Below, one piece after another: positions 19,440 to 28,536 of a stretch of DNA of 64,000 nucleotides (position 1 is the first letter of the stretch; each line of letters begins with the position of its first letter). Source of the stretch: an uncultured Verrucomicrobiota bacterium (GTDB taxonomy: Bacteria > Verrucomicrobiota > Verrucomicrobiia > Opitutales > Seribacteraceae). Location of the stretch: assembly GCA_902618175.1 (NCBI GenBank), contig CACMZN010000002.1:1-64000 (forward strand). The letters are read 5' to 3'. The translations under genes were made by a program, and so were the position numbers. The notes beneath the pieces were generated by a model, which worked only from the letters and a program-made list of their open reading frames with translations, was not told where the DNA came from and searched no databases.

Positions 19440-20732
19440 GTGAACTTTAGGCGAGTATTGACGGGAAGGGTCTCATTCTTTTGGGTCATAACAATATGGT
19501 CGATTTGTGCATTGAGCGCCTATCTGGTGGTTGGTTTAACTTTGAATCCGACAACCCGCAGTTTGTTCAAATTAGAATACTGGCAATCACTCCTCAAGTT
19601 TGGCGAATCGATGAGACTGGTTCAATCTGAATATGTTGATAAAAATTTATCTAGTTATGAAAATCTAACGAATTTTGCCCTACAAGGAATGGTTGGAAAT
19701 TTGGATCGACATTCAAGCTTTTTCGAACCGAAGGAATACGGGGTTTTCAGAGACGACACACGACGGAGATATGTTGGTATAGGAATTATGATTCGCAAGA
19801 TTGAAAAAGGAATTTTGATAACCAAGGTCTTCTCTTTGGGTCCTGCCGAAAAGGTTGGTCTGCAAGTAGGTGAATTTATTTTAGAAGTTGAGGGTGTTCC
19901 TGTTTCAGATTGGGAGTTGGATGAAGTCAGCAACCGAATAAAGGGAGTGGAAGACACTTCCGTAAAAATTCTCATTCGCACCCTTACTGGTGAAGATAAG
20001 TTAATTTCCATTCCCAGACGACAAATTGAAATTTCCAGCGTTGATGAGTTTTCAGTCGATGAAAATGGAACGGGTCACATGCATCTTATGCATTTTACCA
20101 AACGAACGGGTGAGGAAGTTCGGGAAGCTATATCCCAGATGCTAGAAGAAGGCATGTTACGATTAGTTTTGGATTTGAGAGATAATTCCGGTGGACTGTT
20201 GACCGCTGCTATCGAAGTGGCTGAAATCTTTCTTCCCCGCGATCAGTTGATTGTCTCAATTCGTGGTCGAAAAGGCAGTAAATTTCGAGAATACAAAGCA
20301 GACAGCAAGCTTGAAGTTCATGAATTTTCATTGGTTACGATTATCAACGAGGGAACTGCAAGTGCATCTGAAATCGTAGCAGGGTCGTTGTCTGTCACAG
20401 ATAGGGCACATTTGATTGGAGAGAAAAGCTTTGGCAAAGGTTCAGTACAAACAATTTTCCCACTTCAGGATGACTCGGGAATAAAGCTAACGACGGCGAT
20501 GTATTATCTTCCTGACGGGTCGACGATTCATGAGCGGGGTTTGTCCCCAAACGTCCTAGTGCCTTGTAGTGAGGAAGAAGAAAGAAAACTGAGAATTCAA
20601 CGCAATGGAAAACAAAATGCGGACGCTACTCAATTCGAAGAGTTGTTTGGCTTCCAACCGATTGTTGATTACCAACTTCAAAGAGCCAAGGAATATCTCT
20701 TAATGCAAGATAACTCGAGTATGCTCGAATAA
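19440..20732 (+). CDS. S41 family C-terminal processing peptidase with PDZ
   Basis: SYENLTNFALQGMVGNLDRHSSFF, PDZ GIGIMIRKIEKGILITKVFSLGPAEKVGLQVGE, NEGTASASEIVAGSL, GEKSFGKGSVQ. Confidence 0.92.
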   Translation: MNFRRVLTGRVSFFWVITIWSICALSAYLVVGLTLNPTTRSLFKLEYWQSLLKFGESMRLVQSEYVDKNLSSYENLTNFALQGMVGNLDRHSSFFEPKEYGVFRDDTRRRYVGIGIMIRKIEKGILITKVFSLGPAEKVGLQVGEFILEVEGVPVSDWELDEVSNRIKGVEDTSVKILIRTLTGEDKLISIPRRQIEISSVDEFSVDENGTGHMHLMHFTKRTGEEVREAISQMLEEGMLRLVLDLRDNSGGLLTAAIEVAEIFLPRDQLIVSIRGRKGSKFREYKADSKLEVHEFSLVTIINEGTASASEIVAGSLSVTDRAHLIGEKSFGKGSVQTIFPLQDDSGIKLTTAMYYLPDGSTIHERGLSPNVLVPCSEEEERKLRIQRNGKQNADATQFEELFGFQPIVDYQLQRAKEYLLMQDNSSMLE

Positions 20733-20742
20733 TTTCAAAATA

Positions 20743-21786
20743 ATGATCTTAGCCTTTGAAAGTTCATGCGATGAATCGGCCATAGCCTTGTTCGATGAAA
20801 AGGGTTCTTTGATTAGCGAATGGATTCAGAGTCAAATTTCTCGGCATGCGGAATATGGAGGGGTAGTGCCAGACCTTGCAGTAGGAGAACATCTGCTCAA
20901 CTTTTTTCCCCTTTTGGAATTAGCCGATGAAAAGTATGATTTACAATATCGAGTTTCCAGCATTGCAGTTACTTGCGGACCCGGATTGATCGGATGCTTG
21001 GGCATGGGTTTGTCCATCTCCAAAACCTTAGGGCTTTTGTGGGATATTCCGGTTTGGGGAGTAAATCATCTCAGAGGCCATGCATTCTCCCCTTTTATGG
21101 CGCTGGATTTCGAATCATATTCGGATTGGCAACGCTTTCTTCCTCATCTTGGACTTCTTGCTTCCGGTGGAAACACCATTTTATTCAAACTGACTGAAGA
21201 AAGATATCTGGAAATTTTGGCTCAGACCGTGGACGATGCGGCAGGGGAAGCTTTCGACAAGGGTGCAAAATTAATGGGTATCCCTTATCCAGGTGGAGCA
21301 GAATTGGAAAAACACGCCAAAAATGGAAATCCTAATGCCTTTGCTTTTCCTAGGGCTTTTTCCAATAAGTCCGATATGAAATTCAGTTTTTCCGGCTTAA
21401 AGACTAGTTTACTTTATGCTCTAAAAAATATGAATGAAAAGCAGATTTCGGATTCATTCGACGATTTGTGCGCATCATACCAAGCGGCAGCCGTGGACCA
21501 ACTTTCGGTCAAGACCAGCCAAGCTCTGGAACATGCTCAATATAAAAGCATCGGTTTGTCGGGGGGTGTTGCCAATAACGAGCGTTTACGTGAATCCTTG
21601 GGGGAAATAGCCAAGAAAAATAAAATCTTTTTTTTACCTGCTCCCAAAGCTCATTGCGGAGATAATGCTGCTATGATTGCACATGCTTCACTTGTGGACA
21701 AACAAGGACTTTGGCCCAATCACGAACAAAATCTAACTTTTCAACCGACTTTGAGTCTCGACCAATTGCCCGGAACCTCATTTTAA
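20743..21786 (+). CDS. tsaD: tRNA N6-adenosine threonylcarbamoyltransferase TsaD
   Basis: FESSCDESAIALF, HAEYGGVVPDLA, VNHLRGHAFS, GLSGGVANNERLRE, CGDNAAMIA. Confidence 0.93.
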   Translation: MILAFESSCDESAIALFDEKGSLISEWIQSQISRHAEYGGVVPDLAVGEHLLNFFPLLELADEKYDLQYRVSSIAVTCGPGLIGCLGMGLSISKTLGLLWDIPVWGVNHLRGHAFSPFMALDFESYSDWQRFLPHLGLLASGGNTILFKLTEERYLEILAQTVDDAAGEAFDKGAKLMGIPYPGGAELEKHAKNGNPNAFAFPRAFSNKSDMKFSFSGLKTSLLYALKNMNEKQISDSFDDLCASYQAAAVDQLSVKTSQALEHAQYKSIGLSGGVANNERLRESLGEIAKKNKIFFLPAPKAHCGDNAAMIAHASLVDKQGLWPNHEQNLTFQPTLSLDQLPGTSF

Positions 21787-21888
21787 AAAAATTTTCGTTT
21801 TTCGAGAAGTTATTTTAGTATTCATGACTTTAAACTAAGGGTATTTGTTTGGTTCGTGTGTCTGAAATGTATCTTTTGACAAACCAAC

Positions 21889-21934
21889 CCATCGCACTTC
21901 AGCGTCGCAATCAGACTCTTTCGATGGTTTTTTT
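21889..21934 (+). terminator. possible weak terminator/attenuator between tsaD and cysI
   Basis: CCATCG ... CGATGG followed by TTTTTTT; 6-bp stem, 27-nt loop. Confidence 0.35.
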
Positions 21935-22150
21935 ACAAAATAATGATGAATATTTTGCCCAATAATGTCCCTATTTTTTACCAGTCGTTGGGTTTGGTAA
22001 CTTTATGCGGAAAATCTGTTTTTATAATCAATAAGCATACCCAAGGTCATCGAATACGTAGGGGGAAGCAGGAGGTTGATTTGACTCAACTTTAGAACCT
22101 TATAATTATAAAATCACCAACAATTTATCCCAAAAAAACAAACTTACACG

Positions 22151-23848
22151 ATGACAAATCTTTCACCTAACTCAGCAAAGCTTTCAAAAAACGAGCACAT
22201 TAAAGTCGAAAGTAACTATTTGCGTGGAACCATTGATGAAAGCCTTGCGGATGAATCGACCGGGTCCATCGGTGCGAGCGATGCGCAGTTGACAAAGTTT
22301 CATGGAACATACCTGCAGGACAACCGCGATTTAAGGAAGCAACTTATCAAGGAACGCAAAGAGAAAGCATTCTCCTTTATGATCAGAATTCGAGTTCCTG
22401 GTGGAGTCTGTACTCCCAAACAATGGCTTGGAATTGATCATATTGCCACTAAATACGGTGACGGTTCACTCAAGTTGACTACCCGGCAAGCTTTTCAGTT
22501 GTATGGCGTACTTAAACGCAATCTCAAACAGACCATGAGGGAAATTAACGAAACCCTGCTCGATACCTTGGCTGCTTGCGGAGACGTCAATCGAAATGTT
22601 ATGAGTCCGGCAAATCCATTCGAATCGGAATTACATGGGCAGGCTTTGAGCTTGGCGCAAAATATACATGATCATTTGACCCCACGAACCACAGCATATG
22701 CTGAAATTTGGTTGGATGGGGAGAAAAATCTGGTAATTGGGGAGAAAGTAGAAGAACCCATATACGGAAAAACTTACCTTCCTCGAAAATTCAAAATTGC
22801 TGTAGCCTTACCTCCTCGCAACGATGTCGATGTTTTCTCCAACTGTCTTGGGTTCGTGGGTATAGCAAAAAATGGCAACATTGATGGATACAATGTTCTG
22901 GTGGGTGGAGGTTTGGGAATGACTCATGGGAAAGTCTCAACTTTTCCAAGACTGGCTGATGTGATTGGATTTTGTACCTCAGAAAAAGCCGTTCAAGTTG
23001 CCGAAGAAGTGGTTAAGATCCAACGTGATTTTGGAGATCGTTCCGATCGTAAACACGCTCGGCTCAAGTATACTATAGAAGACAGGGGTGTGGACTGGTT
23101 CAAGAAAGAACTTAACGCGAGACTGGGTTGGGATTTGCATCCCGCTCGAGATTTCACTTTTGAATCTACGACTGATCGGTATGGATGGAACCAAGACGCA
23201 GACGGGTCATGGACTTACGGATTGTTTTTTGAAAGTGGAAGACTGAAGGAAAAACCAAAACTGGCGATGCGTGAGATTGCATCTGGCATTTCATGTGAAT
23301 TCAGACTTACGGCTAATCAAAACTTAGTCATCGCTCGTATTTCCGAACAAGATAAATCAAAAGTAGAAAAGATCTTAGCAAGTAGCGGAGTTAAGTCCGA
23401 ACAACAACTTTCGGGATTAAGACTCAACTCAATCGCCTGCACAGCACTTCCTACTTGTAGCTTGGCGCTTGCCGAAAGCGAGCGGTATCTTCCTTCCCTG
23501 ATTGATGAACTTGATCGAGTCATTGATGATTTGGGATTAAGGAATGAATCCATCGCCATTCGGTCTACGGGGTGCCCCAATGGATGCGGAAGACCTTACC
23601 TTGGTGAAATTGGATTAGTGGGTAAGGCTCCGGGGAAATACAACCTTTATCTGGGGGCGAGTTTGAATGGTATGCGGTTGAATAAACTCTATCGTCAAGC
23701 GATTTCACATGAGCAAATACTATCTGAGCTAATTCCAATTCTTAAGGATTTTGCAGAAAACAAACAAATAGAAGAGCATTTCGGAAATTTTTGTCTTCGT
23801 CGCGGTTATGTCCGCTCGACATCCAAAGGAATTGATTTTCATGATTAG
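22151..23848 (+). CDS. cysI: assimilatory sulfite reductase hemoprotein subunit
   Basis: RIRVPGGVCTPKQW, LTTRQAFQLYGV, CGDVNRNVM, TALPTCSLALAESERYLP, STGCPNGCGRPYLGEIGLVGKAPGKYNLYLG. Confidence 0.9.
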   Translation: MTNLSPNSAKLSKNEHIKVESNYLRGTIDESLADESTGSIGASDAQLTKFHGTYLQDNRDLRKQLIKERKEKAFSFMIRIRVPGGVCTPKQWLGIDHIATKYGDGSLKLTTRQAFQLYGVLKRNLKQTMREINETLLDTLAACGDVNRNVMSPANPFESELHGQALSLAQNIHDHLTPRTTAYAEIWLDGEKNLVIGEKVEEPIYGKTYLPRKFKIAVALPPRNDVDVFSNCLGFVGIAKNGNIDGYNVLVGGGLGMTHGKVSTFPRLADVIGFCTSEKAVQVAEEVVKIQRDFGDRSDRKHARLKYTIEDRGVDWFKKELNARLGWDLHPARDFTFESTTDRYGWNQDADGSWTYGLFFESGRLKEKPKLAMREIASGISCEFRLTANQNLVIARISEQDKSKVEKILASSGVKSEQQLSGLRLNSIACTALPTCSLALAESERYLPSLIDELDRVIDDLGLRNESIAIRSTGCPNGCGRPYLGEIGLVGKAPGKYNLYLGASLNGMRLNKLYRQAISHEQILSELIPILKDFAENKQIEEHFGNFCLRRGYVRSTSKGIDFHD

Positions 23849-23881
23849 CATGAAAAATGGCTTTGATTTCCAAACAACTGT

Positions 23882-24451
23882 ATGGCTCGTCGTTTTTCCA
23901 AGTCCTTAGGTAGAAAAACTTACAGCAATCCTTTGAGTGGCATTTCGTCCTTGGGAGAAGATGATGCCTTGAATTTGTTGGATGAAATGGACGAAATACC
24001 CTTTCTTCTTATTATGGATCAAGTACAGGATCCTAGAAATCTAGGTGCCTGTTTGCGGTCGGCTGACGGTGCTGGTGTTAATTTGGTCGTTATGACGAGT
24101 GAACGCTCGGCAGGATTGACCGAAGTGGTTCGTCATGTCGCGGCAGGAGGAGCAGAATCATTGCCCTTAGCCAGAGCGAAAAATCTTGCTCGTTTTCTAC
24201 TCAAACTCAAAGAGAGGTCCATTCGCTTGGTAGGAACCTGTGACAATGCGAAAACCTCTATATTTGATGCAAACCTGAGAGATTCTTTGGCCATAGTGGT
24301 GGGTGCTGAGGGCACAGGTATTCGCAGACTCACTTCGGATATGTGTGACGAATTGGTTCACATCCCAATGCTTGGAAAAGTTGAGTGCTTGAATGTCTCA
24401 GTAGCAACTGGCGTATGTCTGTTTGAAGCAAGCAGACAAAGACGAGTTTAA
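23882..24451 (+). CDS. TrmH/SpoU family RNA methyltransferase
   Basis: MDQVQDPRNLGACLRSADGAGVNLVV, VVGAEGTGIRRL, IPMLGKVECLNVSVATGVCLFE. Confidence 0.92.
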   Translation: MARRFSKSLGRKTYSNPLSGISSLGEDDALNLLDEMDEIPFLLIMDQVQDPRNLGACLRSADGAGVNLVVMTSERSAGLTEVVRHVAAGGAESLPLARAKNLARFLLKLKERSIRLVGTCDNAKTSIFDANLRDSLAIVVGAEGTGIRRLTSDMCDELVHIPMLGKVECLNVSVATGVCLFEASRQRRV

Positions 24452-25086
24452 TTTCGCGTTTGCTCCTTGTACCTGCGCCCATGAAGTAACAAAGATCTTG
24501 ATTCGCCGGCGATGAAACCCTGAGTGAAGCGAGAAGCCAACCATCCGAGAAGTAATGAGAAAAGCACTGAACTAAGCAGGGAATTTCTAAGGAAAAGATA
24601 AGCAGGCGCATATCCAGTTTCACCTATAAATTGAGCTTGTACGAAGCCAGAAAGATTCTTGGCATAAAACGGGTTTGTCCACCATGCCAGCCCGCAAGTC
24701 AATAAATGGAAAATAAATGCGGATAGAATTCCACCTGCAATCAGTGTTCTAATCCTGGTGGGAGTTTGCCAAAGTTTTCCCAAAAGAAAAATTAGAGCAT
24801 AACTCAAAAAAGTCGCCAACATGAAAGGTTCAAATATTTGGGCACCGTAAGTCGGACTGATGAGAAAGTCCGACAAAAGAACTGCAAGCAAAGGAATCAG
24901 ACAAGAAATCAATCCACGAAAATAAATTCCGGAGACGAAAAACATGGCAAGAACTGGTGAAAAGTTATACAACTCAGGGTGTGAAAGTGGTAGGTGTCTG
25001 GAAAAACCAACCAAGATGAACACCAAGAAGACCACAGGGAACGGTTTGGAATTCAGAGCAGAATTCTCTGTTTTGTTATTTTGCAT
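24448..25086 (-). CDS. DUF6580-like integral membrane protein
   Basis: Multi-TM: RHLPLSHPELYNFSPVLAMFFVSGIYFRG...LLAVLLSDFLISPTYG. Confidence 0.75.
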   Translation of the reverse strand: MQNNKTENSALNSKPFPVVFLVFILVGFSRHLPLSHPELYNFSPVLAMFFVSGIYFRGLISCLIPLLAVLLSDFLISPTYGAQIFEPFMLATFLSYALIFLLGKLWQTPTRIRTLIAGGILSAFIFHLLTCGLAWWTNPFYAKNLSGFVQAQFIGETGYAPAYLFLRNSLLSSVLFSLLLGWLASRFTQGFIAGESRSLLLHGRRYKEQTRN

Positions 25087-25115
25087 ATCATAAAATGTAT
25101 CAAGATGAAGTCTAA

Positions 25116-25607
25116 TTAAGACCGATGAATCCTATCATCATTAATTAGGGAAACAAGTCTTTCAATCAAGGGAAACTGTTCAGAACGAAGTTTTCTCTTA
25201 ACCATTTTTAATCCGCAAAAAATAGCCATGTCGATTTCAGGAAAAGTCCAAAATTTTCCACTTCCTCGAGGATATTCCAATGTGATTTCGTTACATTTTA
25301 GTTTTTTCCCCTCTTCCCACTTACCCTCAAAAGCCCAAGCATGAACAACCTTTCCGTTTTTTTGAGTAATGCTACCTAACTTGATGAAAGGACCTTTGGC
25401 TTCGGTTCCGGTTTCTTCCTTAAATTCTCTTTTTGCTGCATCAAGCATGTCTTCTCCAGATTCTGGTTCTCCTTTTGGAATGCTCCACCAACCATCATCT
25501 CTATTTCTGTAATAAGGACCTCCTGGATGAGCGATCAAAAATTTCAAGCCTTGTTTTGGGTCTTTTCGGTAAAGGATCAATCCTCCGCTTTTCTTGGATT
25601 TCCTCAT
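25116..25607 (-). CDS. NUDIX hydrolase
   Basis: SIPKGEPESGEDMLDAAKREFKEETGTEA (Nudix box). Confidence 0.93.
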   Translation of the reverse strand: MRKSKKSGGLILYRKDPKQGLKFLIAHPGGPYYRNRDDGWWSIPKGEPESGEDMLDAAKREFKEETGTEAKGPFIKLGSITQKNGKVVHAWAFEGKWEEGKKLKCNEITLEYPRGSGKFWTFPEIDMAIFCGLKMVKRKLRSEQFPLIERLVSLINDDRIHRS

Positions 25608-26146
25608 CGTTTTTTTCCATGGGGTAAAATTTTCTTCATTACTGTTACGCTTAAGATTGAAGAATCAAACCTTCTTCGATCAGCTCTGCTTTTAAAGAAC
25701 CTGAAATCCAGAAATTCATAGCATTTTCGTGCCGCCAGATTATTTTCAAAAGTATTTAGGCATATGGAAAGAAAATCCGTTTTATCTCGGTCGAAACGCA
25801 AGATTTCATCGCAGAAGTATTTTCCTATTCCTTGATTACGTAGTTCAGGCTTTATGATTATTCGGCATAGGCAAGCTTGCTTCTTTGTTTTGACCACGAG
25901 TTCTCCATATGCCTTAAGACCAATCAAACATTTTGAATAGGCAAATGCGTAAACATCTGATCGATTATGATGTATTTTGAAAAGATTCATCAAGAGTCCC
26001 TTTGAAAAGGTATTACCCGACCAATGGAGTCTCTCTTCTTCTGACTTGATCCAATCTAGAACATCACATGCATTGCCCAGATCGAAACATCCAAATTCAT
26101 TCTGCTGAAAGGTCCTTTTCTTTCTCTTAGGTATGGAAATAGTCAT
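25604..26146 (-). CDS. GNAT-like N-acetyltransferase
   Basis: ACLCRIIIKPELRNQGIGKYFCDEILRFDRDKTDFLSICLNTFENNLAARKCYEFLDF; ATGA overlap with the NUDIX gene. Confidence 0.8.
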   Translation of the reverse strand: MTISIPKRKKRTFQQNEFGCFDLGNACDVLDWIKSEEERLHWSGNTFSKGLLMNLFKIHHNRSDVYAFAYSKCLIGLKAYGELVVKTKKQACLCRIIIKPELRNQGIGKYFCDEILRFDRDKTDFLSICLNTFENNLAARKCYEFLDFRFFKSRADRRRFDSSILSVTVMKKILPHGKKR

Positions 26147-26293
26147 GATTCTATAAGCACGAGAAAAGAATACATTTTTCGCATAAATTTTTTATTTCTT
26201 TCGTACAAGTGTCTATTTTTGCTTTTCGCCAGTTGCAATGGATGGTTTAACATATGGAATCTTTGTAACTATATGAACGGAAGGAATGGGAAA

Positions 26294-26590
26294 ATGAAAA
26301 AGAATAAATTAAGTGCTGGAGTTTTTATATTAATTGGACTTTTGACGATGGGAGCTTTTTTCAACAAGACGGAAGCGAACTTAGGTGTCATTAAAGCTGG
26401 TGTAGATGAAAAAGGAAATCCAGTTTGCATAAACAAGACACAAATATATCTCTTCAAAAAAAATCAGGCTGAGAACAAGATCATCTTCTTTTATCATGAC
26501 GCACAAAGTGACGATGCATTTGTTGTAAAATCCTTTTCGGATAAGGAAAGTACTGACAATTACTGGGAACAACTCCTTAAGAGTTGGTAG
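26294..26590 (+). CDS. small secreted/membrane hypothetical protein
   Basis: MKKNKLSAGVFILIGLLTMGAFFNKTEA signal/TM then soluble tail. Confidence 0.55.
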   Translation: MKKNKLSAGVFILIGLLTMGAFFNKTEANLGVIKAGVDEKGNPVCINKTQIYLFKKNQAENKIIFFYHDAQSDDAFVVKSFSDKESTDNYWEQLLKSW

Positions 26591-26794
26591 GTTCGGTCAG
26601 TTAAAATTAGCTTATTTGGTTTACGGCCGAAGAAAATTGGTTACCGCGATTCTTTAATTCTTGAAAATGTCACACCACTTAACCCTATTCAGAAAGAACG
26701 AAAAAAAGGGACATAATTTTTGATTTTAAAAACTTGGCATCTTTCATGCAAAACAGGTTGTTGAGGAAAGGGTTTCATGGGTTAGCAACCATGG

Positions 26795-26831
26795 GGTGCG
26801 CGTCAAAGGATGACGCGCACCTTTTTTTTTT
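26795..26831 (+). terminator. strong intrinsic terminator
   Basis: GGTGCGCGTCA-AAGGA-TGACGCGCACC followed by 10 T (11-bp perfect stem). Confidence 0.92.
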
Positions 26832-26960
26832 AACCACCTACTAAAATGATGAGGTTTACCCAATAATAAATGACAACAAAAAGTTGTTATTGAAAAAAAT
26901 TTGTTGTAATTTTTGAAAGAGGTTTGGTTTTAGTGTCGAGAAACCGGCAACCTTGCAAAA

Positions 26961-27404
26961 TTAACCTTCCGATTCCAATAAATTGGCAAAGCTTTCCATA
27001 TATGCCACTACATGATGACGATTGTTTTTTACGAGATGTCGAAAACCTCCTTCAAGGTTCTCCAAAACTCTGTGATCGGATAAATTTTCGAGTTTGACAA
27101 TATCTTCATGCGTCATGCCAAATTTTTCTATGGTTATAAAGATGTCATCCACTTTGCATCCGCTTTTCGAACAATAATCGATCGCGTGCTCTGACCACTC
27201 GTCCAATTTGAAATCAATGGATTTGACTATTTCGAAGCTACTCATTCCAGTGATTGTTTGTATCAGGTGTCCCGCATTACATTGACCCATATGCCCCCAC
27301 TGGTACTCAACGTCATCCATAGATAATCGGCTGGAGGTCTTACGCAGAGCATTGACAAGGAAACTTTTGCTGGTTTGTGCGTTTATGGTGTGTGTTTGTT
27401 GCAT
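26961..27404 (-). CDS. hypothetical protein
   Basis: 147-aa ORF, MQQTHTINAQTSKSFLVNALRKTSSRLSMDDVEYQWGHMGQCNAGHLIQTITG; soluble, protein-like composition. Confidence 0.65.
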   Translation of the reverse strand: MQQTHTINAQTSKSFLVNALRKTSSRLSMDDVEYQWGHMGQCNAGHLIQTITGMSSFEIVKSIDFKLDEWSEHAIDYCSKSGCKVDDIFITIEKFGMTHEDIVKLENLSDHRVLENLEGGFRHLVKNNRHHVVAYMESFANLLESEG

Positions 27405-27563
27405 ACGAAAAATTTATTTTATAATGTCATGAAACCGCAAATGAAAGGGATTTCAACTTTTCCTTTCTGATTTGCACATGAATTTCGATATTTTCAAGTT
27501 TTTATCACGAATTTTCTATGATGGTATATAATCCAGCATCTGGAAATCGTTGGATAATGTGGC

Positions 27564-27637
27564 TGGTGCGGGCACTCGGAATCGAACCGAGGACACCAGC
27601 TTGGAAGGCTGGGGTTTTACCCCTAAACTATGCCCGC
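27564..27637 (-). tRNA. tRNA-Gly (anticodon TCC), CCA encoded
   Basis: GCGGGCATAGTTTAGGGGTAAAACCCCAGCCTTCCAAGCTGGTGTCCTCGGTTCGATTCCGAGTGCCCGCACCA; cloverleaf and T-loop GGTTCGATTCC. Confidence 0.97.
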
Positions 27638-27696
27638 TTTAAGAAAGTCAAAGTAAACGCAAGCAAAGGTTTGGGGTCAAGGGCAATTGCCTCCAG

Positions 27697-28536
27697 CTAG
27701 TTGATGTCCAGTGCCTGACAGACGGATTCATGAAAGATTGGTGATCCCACTCGGAAAGGACACGAGGGCATGGATGGAGTGAAATACTTCATTGGAAAGG
27801 CAGGTTTTCCGAGAAAGTGAAAGGCTGCCCCGGCTCCCTCGCAGATCGGATAACCTGCCGCGCAGTCCCAAGGTTTGGCACGATATTCCAGACATCCGTC
27901 CAACCGACCTGTGGCTACGTTGGAAAGTCCAACTGCTGCCGAGCCAGGACAGCGAATCCGCCAAACCTGAAGAGATTCGCTCAAGGCATCAAGTTGCTCT
28001 CTGGGGATGGGAAAATGCATGCAGAACGTAAGTTTTTCATTCACGAGTCCGGCCGCCGCTTGCACTGATTTGCAACCCTCAATGGAACCGAATTCCTTGC
28101 CGCCCTGAAGAAGATTGTCCCTTCCATAGTCATAGATGAAGCCATAAACCGGTCTACCTTTTCTAAGCAATCCTAGGGAGATACCACATTCGGGAACTCC
28201 CACGGCGTAGTTGTTGGTTCCATCAACTGGATCGAGCACCCATGCAAATTCAGAATAAAGAGTTATGGGTTGCGGTGTTATAATGGACTCTTCCGAACAA
28301 AAGTCGTCATATGGGAAATCCTTTGCAATCACTTCAAAAAGATCTTTGGAAATGGTTTCATCAACCTCCGTGACACGAGTTCCGTCTGCCTTCCATTTGC
28401 TCTTGGCATTGCCGAAGTGCGCCCTGAAGAAATCCACCTGTGCCAAAACGGCATGATGGGCAAGCAGAATTCGATCTTGCAGAGAAGCATCAGCACTAGA
28501 TAAGTCGGGGATTAGGTTGTTTTGGGATCGATCCAT
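27697..28536 (-). CDS. inositol monophosphatase family protein
   Basis: DDFCSEES, WVLDPVDGTNNYAVGVPECGISLGL, PWDCAAGYPICEGAGA. Confidence 0.9.
   Translation of the reverse strand: MDRSQNNLIPDLSSADASLQDRILLAHHAVLAQVDFFRAHFGNAKSKWKADGTRVTEVDETISKDLFEVIAKDFPYDDFCSEESIITPQPITLYSEFAWVLDPVDGTNNYAVGVPECGISLGLLRKGRPVYGFIYDYGRDNLLQGGKEFGSIEGCKSVQAAAGLVNEKLTFCMHFPIPREQLDALSESLQVWRIRCPGSAAVGLSNVATGRLDGCLEYRAKPWDCAAGYPICEGAGAAFHFLGKPAFPMKYFTPSMPSCPFRVGSPIFHESVCQALDIN

Noticed and set aside
26850-26890. Hairpin AATGACAAC-AAAAA-GTTGTTATT downstream of the 26961..27404 gene as its terminator
   Set aside because: No adequate T-run follows it on the minus strand; kept out of the feature list.
27518-27700. 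Plus-strand ORF MMVYNPASGNRWIMWLVRALGIEPRTPAWKAGVLPLNYARFK...
   Set aside because: It is the well-known false ORF across the antisense of a tRNA gene (tRNA-Gly, 27564-27637).
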